DNA from: Siphonodentalium dalli
Lineage: Eukaryota > Mollusca > Scaphopoda > Gadilida > Siphonodentaliidae
Direction: 5' to 3'
DNA: 64,000 nucleotides
NCBI GenBank assembly: GCA_032622095.1
Contig: CP136068.1
Coordinates: 48,540,443 to 48,604,442 of the forward strand
The position numbers and the translations under genes are program-made. Below the pieces are notes generated by a model, which made no database searches, was not told the DNA's origin, and saw only the letters and a list, made by a program, of their open reading frames with translations. Below, in pieces: positions 25,501 through 37,500 of this stretch (within the stretch, counting starts at the first letter, position 1; every line of letters starts with the position of its first letter).

Positions 25501-28500
25501 CACTGCAAGAAGAAACGACCGACCACCAGAAAGAAGCCAACAAACCTGCCCAGATATGTGATTCAATTTAACGTCCGTGTTCGTGGATCACTGATATCGG
25601 GATTCGTTCGAGCTTCGTCATCGCCGGAAGTCTAGAGCTCTGCTGTACTTACCAATCCATTTCTCTGTACCTTTTCAATCCAATTTTGCACATGACCATG
25701 ATAGAATGGTGCTGGATTAAAAACACAGTAAACAATTGAGTCATTGGTTGGATACGTTCACATATACATTAATGACTTTGCGTAGATGATCATACACATG
25801 AATCGTCCCTATCGAATGGGCGCATATCGTATCGTGTCAATCCAAACTAATTTCGGTTAACGCTAAATATATATCTTTATTCCTCCATATAATGAAGAGC
25901 ATATATACATGTATACACATTATAAATAAATCGAGAACATACAAACACATCAGGAATTTGGCTATATAATATACAGGGTTATATAATTTGACTGACGACG
26001 AGATCATCAAGAACGCAGCATTTAGTGTATAAAAGCATGCGTATATTCACGACATATATATGCATGCATACACACATATATATATACACCTGATTATACA
26101 TATTTATATATGCATGTAAATAATCTTACATACACCATAGCATACGAGAAACCTTATGCGACACGGGTGTATGGCGATATATAGAGTATGAAACAGTTGA
26201 GGTTGTGCTGAAATGTGATGTTCGCCGAGCTCGTGACATATACTGTGTTAAAAGTTTATCTGACGTACAAACAGTTAACTCCAATTGCGGATATTGTATT
26301 TCTGAGTTCTATATTGTTCCAAGCATTTGATAGTTATGCGGCAATGGCATACAGCAATGCATATCCGATAAATGATGCAAGTGTTATTATGGATAGGGCT
26401 TGTACGGTAATGCATCCTGGAGAGTACTATGATGATTTTATGGATGTCATTTAAGGTGGGGTTATCATGAAAATATGTACGTATATTCTGTACTAATAAC
26501 GTACGACTGTATGGGTATGGAAATATGGGTAAGTGAAGTATATAATATATAGCATATATTCGTCGGAATGATGCAAGATATTGAATTGGCCATTATTGAG
26601 ACAGAGCTAATGATGGTAGTGATACCAACTGATTGCAAATGTATTAATAAAAACATGGCTATTCTGCTCTGAAAGAACGCCGATCGCTTTACTCAACCAT
26701 TATCAAAATGAAACCGTTTCCACATAAATGCGGCTGACCGAACCGGCAAGCGAGTCAGATTGGAGTGATCATCTGACAGTAGAGCGAGATCTCTTGGAGG
26801 AGATCACAGAAGGACAGACAACAGCTGCAAACGGGGTAATTGGTCCAGGCAGAGGAACCATTCAATACCATATTGGTAAAATGACATGATACCAGATGTC
26901 ATTCCGAATATGTAGCAATGACTGGCAGTCTAAGGCCCTTTCCAAACGACGGATTTTTGTCGACTCGAATCTAATACCAGACCCACAATTGTATTAAATG
27001 CGTCAAAATGCGACGCTTGAAACAATTAGATCTGTGTCAGACGGGGTGCAGGACCTGGTTTTCTGGACGTTTCGGCACCTGGGTTTTCGGCACTTGGTTG
27101 TTTCGGCCCAGGTGCTTGGACGTTTCGGCACTTCGCCGAAGACGTTTCGGCACTTTACTTGTTTCTTTTTGTTTTCTTTTCATATATGACATTGTCTTTG
27201 CTGTTGGTATAGCATCGAACGTGCAGCAGCGGAATTTCCCAATATGAATACCGACAGGCCAAGAGACAACAAACGCCAATCGACTTTACTTGTTCGTCAT
27301 GCCCCAACCTTGTATATATATTGATTTCAACTTGTTCTACCGTGGGTAGGGTTACCCAACCATTTTGGGTGTTCGGCCGCTTCACTATTTATGTGGTACA
27401 TTTTGTTTTTGAAACATCGTTATTGATGTCCCTCTTATATATCGCGAATTGATCGGATGGTCTGTTTTGAGAGCTATCATGTTATGACGTATGAGCTATC
27501 GACCAATTTGATTCTCACATCGACACGACATCAACAGCCCCTTGATAGAAGTGTCTGGACTTCATACTCCTCACTCGGGTGCAGTGTTTGTGAGTATATC
27601 AGGTATTGATGGACCTCTTATATATCGTGAACCGACAAGGCTATCTGTTCAGAGAACTATCATAATATGACGTAGCGAATCGACAAACGGAATTTTCAAA
27701 TCGACACCACACCACCAGACTGTTGATAAAAGTGCCTGGACTTCAAGCTCCCCCCCCCCCCCCTCGTGCAGTATGTGAGTATCTTAGCAATATCATTATC
27801 GATGACCCTCTTATATATCGCGAACAGACAATGTTGTCTGTTCAGATAGCTATCATAATTTGAATTGACCAACATAATTTTCACATCGACGCCGCAGCAT
27901 CAGACCCTTGGTAGAACGGCCACATGTCGATATATATGAGTAAACATTGTGCATCTTGAAATACGCTACGTTAACCCATCCTATACATGGTTTGCGACAT
28001 GACGCTATGATTCCGTTAAACGAATCCACGATTCATGACCGTATTGCGCCTGTGTCAATAGCTGGTTAATTTGAATTTTGCCGGAGCCGATTTGAAGTGC
28101 GTCCAATCGCTTTGGGAGTCTATCACATTTATTGAAATAAAGAATACAAAAAAAAAAATTGTCTTCACTCATAATTTCGTTGGTCTGAAAATTAGCAGGT
28201 GCCGAACAGTCCAAGGTGACGAAAAGTCAGGTGTCGAAACGTCCAGGTGCCGAACGGCAACCACAGGTGCCGAAACGTCCAGGTGCCGAAACGTCTAGCA
28301 TTCGTCAGACGCATCACAGACAAACTCCGTCCAATTCAGACGAATCTTCGTAGGTGATGCGTCTGAAATCCGTTTTGGTTCAAACGACGGATTTTTGACG
28401 ACTCGAATCTAATACTTGTGACGAGAGATCCGAAAGTTGCCGAAGTAACGAATGCAAATGATATGATAATGATATTTTAATGGTATAATAATGAGGGGTT

Positions 28501-31500
28501 TCCCCTTATCTGCGGAAATACCCACATGACGTCATTTGTCGCACGGTCTCTTTGTTATAAAGAAAGATATATATATATAAGCATTGTAGCTAACTTGATT
28601 AAACAAGTTAGCATCTGACCAATCACTAATAGCCATTTTATGTCGGGGGTTTCTATTCGTTGTGACCTAATGACTGTTTGGTGCATGCGCAGCAAAGGGG
28701 CCATGCATATGGCCTGGTGTTGTAAGCTAATAGTAGTCAGTGTTGCACGGTGTGGCTAGGGCAAAAAACAAGCCGAAGATGATATGTGTAAAATGTTTGA
28801 AGCATGAATTTGGCGATAGGTCGTTATCAAAGTACGTTATACGTGTGATAGTTACGTCATGAACACAGTGTTCCCCTATCGTTTTGCGATAATCGCCAAC
28901 CAAATTCACATTTAATAATGAATTGAATAGCGCTTAAGCGCAATTGATTGCGCTTAAGACGTTAAGTGTAATTGATTACAAGTACTTAAGCGCAAATGAT
29001 TGCGCTTAATCGCAAATACCACATATTGTGCTTAACCACAAATAGGGCATTTACGCTTAAGCATAATAAATTGCGCTTAAGTGCAATGATTTGCGCTTAA
29101 GTACAATGAATTGCACTTAAGTGCAATTAATTACGCTTAAGTGTGAGTGTCACTACTATCTAAGAACCTACCTATTGTGTATCACCTAGCAACACAAGAG
29201 GAGCATTGGGCTAATTTTAACCTGTTTTAATTAGCATGAGTACTCAACAGTCAACTGTGACTATGATAATCCAATTACATATCAGCATCCCTATATCTGA
29301 AGAATTGATGTCTCCTTCCCGGAACTCTAGTAATTTTTTATATGATGTTTTTTATTGTATTTTATCACATATTTGGAATTTAACTAGTAGTATGGTCATA
29401 TGCCATAGCATGCATGTTGTGTCACTGCATGAGCGCTTGCCCCATATGTTTACTTATTGACTTAAATCAGGGGAAAAAACCCTATTTTAATATTATCAGC
29501 ATCCCTGTCCCAAAACTTCTATCGCGAGTAGTCCCAACCAATAGAAAAACCCGACATATAATGGCTATTGGTGATTGGTCATATACTAACTTGTTTAAAC
29601 AAGTTAGCTAACTTGATTAAACAAGTTAGTAACTTGATTAAACAAGTTAGCTAACTTGATTAAACAAGTTAGTAACTTGATTAAACAAGTTAGCTAACTT
29701 GTTTGAACAAGTTAGAAAACTTGATTAAACAAGTTAGCTAACTTGATTAAACAAGTTAGCTAACTTATTAAACAAGTTAGCTAACTGGATTAAACAAGTT
29801 AGCTAACTTGATTAAACAAGTTAGCTAACTTGATTAAACAAGTTAGCGAACTGGATTAAACAAGTTAGTTAACTTGTTTAAACAAGTTAGCTAACTAGAT
29901 TAAACAAGTTAGTTAACTTGTTTAAACAAGTTAGCTAACTGGATTAAACAAGTTAGTAACAAAAGAGGAGGTGTCGGTTCTACGCTGCCGTAGCATTGCT
30001 TTGGTAATATTGTGCAAATTGTAATTATTTTGGTAGTTTGATTTCTCAACGAACATGGCATGTCACTGACTCACATCTTATAATGGATATAGTATCAATG
30101 ATTTATAATAATTCATATATACCGGTATAAGGGGTAGGGGTTGTAGCAACTGATTTATAATAATTAATATAGACCGATATTCCTTATTGTAAGGAATAGG
30201 GGTGGTATTCTCTGATGTATAATAATTAATATATACCGGTATTACTTATTATAAGGGGTAGGGGTGGTACCACTGATTTATAATAATATTCATATATACC
30301 GGCATTACTTATTATGAGGGGCATAAGGGTGGTAACCTCTTATTTATAATAATTCATATATTCCGGTACTACTTATTATAAGGAGCAGAGTGGTAGCCTA
30401 TGATTTATACTAATTTATATATGCCGGTATTCCGTATTATAAGGGGTAGGGGTGGTAGCCTCAGATTTATAATAATTCATATAAACCGGTATTACTTATT
30501 GTGAGGGGTCGGGAAGGTAGCCTTTGATGTATAATAATTCATAGATATCGGTATTCCTTATTATAAAGGATATAGGTGGTAGCCTATGATTTATAATAAT
30601 TAATATATTGCGGTATTCCTTATTATAATGGGTAGGGGTGGCAGTCTCTTATTCATACACATTATTGTATTCCTGTATTTACATGCATGGTATACACATA
30701 TATGGCAATTGGTTGCACGATATAACATTTATTTATTGCGCCTATTATAGTATATTATATAACTATATGTACTATATACATCCTCATATACATGTGTACA
30801 TATATTCGCGCTGCAATCGCGCATATATATATACATAATTTATACTGTATTTTAGTATATATATATGTATAACATACCGGTATATATAGGCCTCTATATC
30901 TACGAGTGGCCATTTTGTGACGGTAACCGGGAATCCACTTTTAAATAAATCGACCAATGTATTAGATTCGACGTGACGAAGATGCGTCCGTCTGAAACAA
31001 AATTGACCGCAGTCGCATCACCGACGGATTTAATACAATTAGATTCGAGTCGACAAACATCCGTCGTTTGGAACGGGCCTAAGATGTGTTGTACTACACA
31101 CGAGTAGGTCGCTAAACCGTGTTTATGTGTGTCTTTGTCTCCGAACGCTGTATGTGCGATTGACTGCGAAGTCGTGTCAAGGGAAATACAAGGAAACAAT
31201 TGCAGAGGAATTTAGTTTAATTCTGATGATCACTTACTTGAATCACATGTTCCAGGATAGGCTGTAGAAGTCTTATAGTACGGCATGCATTGACAGGTGT
31301 GAAGTATCTGGTCACACTGTGTCCCATCTGCCGAACAGTGCTGGTAACACACGGCTCCGTGTGTGGTGCCCACGACTACAAGAAAGTGTGTTCATTCTCG
31401 GTTATTAAACCTGGTTAAGCTGTCGGGCTATTAAGGGAAATTTATTTTGTTAAATATAATAGAACAAAGGGATAACAGACTTATATTTAAAACAAAGAGG

Positions 31501-34500
31501 GACACTAATTGTGGAATAACTTCCATGAATATCAGAAATTTGTAATTATGAATCAAGAAAACTAACAAAACAATATTTTATTGGAACTTATTCCATAATG
31601 TTTTAACAACGTAATACTGAATTATTACGGGAATAAGCCTCAACCTTCATATACATTGCTATTGAACTCATAATAATAGCTATAAAACGTACAAAAGTAG
31701 TACAAGAATAGATAATAAATAGCAAATAAATAGACAGAACACAACGCGCATCTTAATCGAGACTCTTTTATCGAATAAGTTGCGGATGGCGTAAGGATAT
31801 ATTTCGCGAGATCGTAGCTCGAGCGAAATACATCTTTGGGACGTCCGCAACGAGTTCGATACAAGATTCGAGATTATGATGCAAGTTGTGTTCTGTATTT
31901 ATTCTAAACGGTTCAGTCAGATAAGTTAAATACATGAAATTCACCTTCATTGTTACTATAGCTACCTTTATTGTGATGTAAGTCTGACAAATAACCAGTA
32001 ATTATGGGGGGAATCACCAAAAGCAGATGGTCGACGTAATGCACGTCATCTTTCTTGGCGACAACGTCAACAAGAATAGTTCTGGCTTGTATTCCACTAG
32101 AGGTATACATTAATATGTATTCAATGGCTGGGATTCCGTTGAATACATGTGACTCACGCCAATGGGTGTGGAATAAATAACAGGAAATACCAAGCAGGCA
32201 AATATGTGAAGTATCTTTTTAAATCAGTTTTTGCAGTGATAAGGTATTTATATTTGATGAATCGCGTACGAACCTTCATCAATGCGTCAAGCTGATGGTC
32301 GGGTGGGTGAGACAGAATTTTTGAGAGTCGAAACGTTTGAGTGACTTTAGCGATCTTTGTTTCGAAGAAACATATTTTTTTCTTTTGGATCAATAGGATC
32401 AACTTGCATAGATTGTTTCGGACGGCAGAAGTTTATCCATAACCTGCGCTTCATGTTCTGAAACAGGAATGATATCAGTCCCCTCAACTTGTGTTGCTAG
32501 TGATATACTGACGAGTTTGGTTTGACTCTGTGTCTGAGTGCTTGCATCAACACACTTTTTTGTCATGTGGAATAGATGGTCGAGGACCGACTATTTTCTT
32601 AGCATATTTATATGGTATACATCCAGAAGCCGAGCGACTTTTTGAGACAAGGTAAAAAATTGAAGCGCTGTTGTGGAACGTTTATGATTAATTCAGAGGA
32701 TCATTTCCTCCGCCCACAGAACGGAACAACAAAACACAAGATCCTGACAATTTGGTGAACTAACAAACTCCGTATAACGCAAACAATATCGTAACAGAAG
32801 TGTTAAACGACAAGCACAAAGCCTTTAGTTTAGCAAAGTCACTTGTCAAGTACATTTCACGGTTGAACACTACATGAAATACAGGTACATCTCAAAGCCA
32901 ATCAGAAGGCGGGAAAGTCCCGTGAGATACAACATTAGCAAATAAAGAATAATGACTTGATTTGATATTCAACAACATACTAAAATCAGCAAACATCAGA
33001 AAAACGGAGATTTCTGTTAAATAAATTTGGGGTAATTTGGTCAAATCATAATTTTTAAGATTTTCATGTCCATTTTGTCGATCTCATTTTCCTGATTAGA
33101 GAACTGAAAACCGTTCCTAGATTTGTTAAGGATTTGTCGAGTGATTTGCCTTCAAAACGGGACATAATCTTTTAATTTCGGAGACTCAATTTCTCAGAAT
33201 GATCTAAATTCCATATTACGCGTATTTTTTAAAACTAGAGAAAAAAGCGGGGCTCTTTACTGTTAACCCTTTACCCAACAGAACGGCCCTGTGCCAATGC
33301 ATTCTCTCATATATGCGAGTCGACCATAGGTCGCCTCGCATATATAAGAGAATGCATTGGCTTAACACATATTAAAAATGATAAAATTGTCAAAGAATGT
33401 AGAAAAATATTATACAAATTGTTAAAAAATGTAAGAAAAAATTATAAAATTGTTAAAGAATGTAAGAAAAAATAGTAAAAAGTGTTTAAAAAAGATTTTT
33501 TTTAGGCCAATGCATTCTCTTATATATGCGAGGCGACCTATGGTCGACTCGCATATATAAGAGGATGCATTGGTACAGGGCATAACTGTAACCATCACAA
33601 TGTGATCAATGAACCGGTTCCAATGGTATCCATATTTGTATGGTGTTATTGAGACAGACCGAAGATATTTTAGGCTGTTTAAGCTTTATTTGGGCGTTTT
33701 TGGCCGCTTTGTTGGGTAAAGGGTTAAAGTAAATTGATTACTAGATTATAAACTGAAAATTATTAATTTATGCTTCTATGATTAAGAAGACATTATATGG
33801 AAAATTTCATATGAAATAGAACTCTCCATATGCATACCTTTTCTCATAACCTATCAATTATGTAGAGAGTAATCAATTGGTTGCGAGAATTACGTTAAAT
33901 AATTCACGAGAGGCGAGAGACGTCAGTAAGACAAAAACGTCTCTCGTCTCCAGTGAGTTATTGAACGTAATTCTCCGAACTAATTGATTACTCTATTTAT
34001 TACACTTCTGCAACAATTTGGTTCGCCAAATATGATTAAAACACACAGAATTAATGCATGAATGTCCCGATGTGGAGAAAGATCAACAATCGAAAATTCA
34101 GTTTAGATCAGTAAGCGACGTAACGTCAATGACGTCACGGGAAATGACATTATTCACTAGTGAAATTAACATTTTGAATTAACAGCGTTTTCAATGGAAA
34201 TGGCGCATAGGAGTGTAATAAATAGTTTAAACCTATATATATATTGATTTTGAGCGGACTTGTAATTTTCTTGAATGTGTTATATACGTCCTCAGACTAA
34301 ACGGCTAAGTAACCACCTTGAATGTGGTCAGATCGCAGTCATCATCGTAGTAATTTTCACTAAATCTGTGATATCTGTGTACATAAATGCTCCCTGCTGA
34401 TAATGGCTTTATATTGAAACGTCGATACTTGCCAAAATCTTGCCAATGATATTTTGCGAAAATTAACCGTAATTGTGGATGATGGGAGAGGAGTTACGTT

Positions 34501-37500
34501 ACCCATAAGTGAGACAACACTTATCTTCAAATCCCATTGTCTGAATAAAATTGGATGTGTTATATACCATATGCTATCAAAATGAGACAACTAATTATGT
34601 TTAAATTAAACCGTAATTTTACTTAGCAGTATCGCTTTGACCCAGACAATAGTATATCTAGATTAACAAGTCCCGCATTAGCCATTAACACTTTCTTTGC
34701 TGAATGGATTCTCCCACCCAGTTATAAAAATGTTAATTGGAAGGGTTTAATAATCATTTGGAGGGATGTTAAAGGAAAACAAAAGGCACACGAAAATGTC
34801 ATGCAAGTGCTGAAGTAATCATATTCTTTGTTGGGATACTAAGTTCAACATATTTGTGCGGCCTATGGCATTTGTTGATCTTATTATCGGAGATATGTTA
34901 TCCCAAATGGGGCCGGCCACAGAATAATGCATATAACACATCTCCCGTACCGTACCGTTCCAAACACTGGACGTATACATAGTTCTTCGATCAAGAAATA
35001 TTAACGCAATGCGCGTGTGTTATTGTGAATCCGTTCCTTGGTTGGCCAACACCACATTTGTGTTTTCGTTTTTTAGCCCACAAAGGACGTTACCCCTTCA
35101 AAGTTTGCGTTTGGGATTTGAATTCGGTTGGGCGCATTAAGCGCGCGGTCATAGACTGATATATCGATAATGCACAGGTAATGTATTGGGATAACTTACA
35201 ATGCTATATGGTATGATCTCCATATTTCCGCACAAAAATAATTTCGGTTGATTGTATGGATACTAATATTGTGGTGTGCGGTGCTACAGTAGTTACGTAC
35301 ATAGTATAATAATTAGCTTTCTGTTTCTTTATTTGCAATCAGTCAGCTGAAATAACTGTTGTAACTTTTTCCCAACTCTGCCCTTCTTTTGGATAGTATG
35401 CCACATAGCTCCAAATACAAGTTATAGATTTTTTTTCCATTTCTGAGTTTTGATTACGTGGTACCGGTTAGCTGTATGGGCTCTTTTAGTTTTGGTATGC
35501 AAACAGCAAGCAGTGTCTTCTTCTCACCACCATTATCAGTTACACATATCACTCATCAATGGAAATATTTGATATTTAGTTTGCTTTCGTGTTTTCGAAA
35601 CATCAGGTTGCGTCACGAAAAACTTATTGATAATCGCGCTCCACTTACTTGGCTCGCAGATTCCAGGATCGTCTGAGGAGACTATGTGGTATTGTATACA
35701 TTGACATGTATGTAACGTTTGGTCACATGTCGTCGCCGTGGCAGTACATTGTCGGCAACAGACAGCTCCGTGTGTCGTTCCGATGACTGAAATGAATATG
35801 ATGTACCACTTCATTCATTACTGAGGAAGGGGTAGCTTTCATGGTGGCTGTATTATAAAACTATATGGAGTGTATTATATGGAGTGTATTATATGAAGTT
35901 TGGGTTTTCGAGATTCGCATTCAGGTCGAGCTACCTTTCTTCATATATTTCTTCGTATATCGAGGAGTCCATCAGGGTGCGATTGACATGTAGAATGTAT
36001 GGACTAGCTTACAGTGTTAGTTTTGCATATCACCTAATAAGGAAAAAGCTATATAAATATAATAAATTAATGTAGTTTGGGTTATCTTTTTGGGGATATG
36101 ACTCTGTGACCGATGGAGAACATTTATTGCGTGAAGCAAGATACTACATTAATTTCTTTAAGTTATGTGAAACACTCATGTAGGGTGATCCAATAGAAAT
36201 GGGGATATAATCTTGCTTAAAGTAGTTATTTTTACCAATATTAATCCAGAATTACAACACATACCCTAATAATTCTTACATATTAATTAAATGCAATTAC
36301 TTTCGATGGCGAAATCATTTGCGTTGGTTGCGTCCCGAATCGATATGTAAATATTTACAATCGTGCTTAGTTCAGGCGATGTTTTCTATGGAGTTGTCTG
36401 GTTGATTTCTTTGAGATTTTCGGCGATGTTAGTAGAATGCTCCATTCCTCCTGTTGCCAAAGCGTCTGAATACTAACACATCAGTTTCACACACCCGAAC
36501 AAGTCCATAAAATGTCTTTAAATTAAGTAGTTATCGACCGACATTTTCTAATGGCCGGAATGTCAAAATATTGACACATTACTATACATGTTTATCTTGA
36601 AGCCTGCAATTTGTATGGGCCGATAACAATTTAAAATACATATCTCACCCCAATTCTCCGAACCTAGGCACTGGTAACCGAGAGCGATGGATAAGTCCTG
36701 TGTACACGTAGAGTAACTTCCACATGGATATCGACTGCATGGGGTCGATGCTACCTGTAATAAGTGAAAAACGTCATAAGACCTATTGCAACATTCTTCC
36801 GTAGACGGTCGTCGCCAGCTGGTTTGTGTCAACGCTTAGCTATTGTGTGACCTTTATTTATAGAATGCCCTTTATTTATTTGTATGCCCTTTATTTATAG
36901 ATCAGAGAATTTACTTTTATCGAAATTTAAGTATTAATGGCTTTCAACCATTAGAAGCTAATCATTTCTTATATGGGGTTAAAGTTATATCAAACCACAA
37001 GCACACTACTCTTTTTCGCATTACTCAATCTTTTACAGCTAGAACAAAGCGGTTTGAACAAACCCATGTATGATAACATGGTAAATCTCGCCATTCATCA
37101 TTCAAACTCACTGAATTCTAGGCTTTTCTTCATAACCGAGATTGGAATACAGATGAAAACCCGACATCCGCAGCACACACACACTCTGCACTATTATGTA
37201 TAAACACTTTGTGCTATATCTGCTATGTATTTTATGTATGTTCCAGGTTTGTATTACAAGAGGGGCAAGTTTGTAAGTTTTGTAACTTGTGCCCCGATCC
37301 CTATGTATATTTTTCTAGATACATTAAAATATGTTTAAAGTAAAAATGTAAAGTAGTTATTGTGAACAATTAAGATACGTTAACATGGCATTTACTTTTG
37401 TTAGCTGTGTTAATGTAGCCTGGACCCTTTCATGGCGGGAGCTGCGCTATTGTAGCATTAAGGATAATGTACCAGTGCAGGAGCCTCGCATATATAACGA

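Larger units (their letters stand above)
26931..31082. mobile_element. Harbinger-like DNA transposon ends 4.15 kb apart (nested repeats inside)
   Basis: TAA followed by GGCCCTTTCCAAACGACGG...TTTGTCGACTCGAATCTAAT (26,931 on) is matched by the reverse complement ending ...CCGTCGTTTGGAACGGGCC then TAA (31,080-31,082). Inverted ends of more than 45 bp and a 3-bp TAA duplication fit the PIF/Harbinger superfamily (TWA target). A third, internal copy of the end (about 28,378-28,420, same orientation as the left one) shows nesting. No transposase remains. Confidence 0.6.

Noticed and set aside
26041-26110. TA/CATATA-rich stretch as an origin or promoter
   Set aside because: Simple AT-rich intron sequence; no supporting motif.
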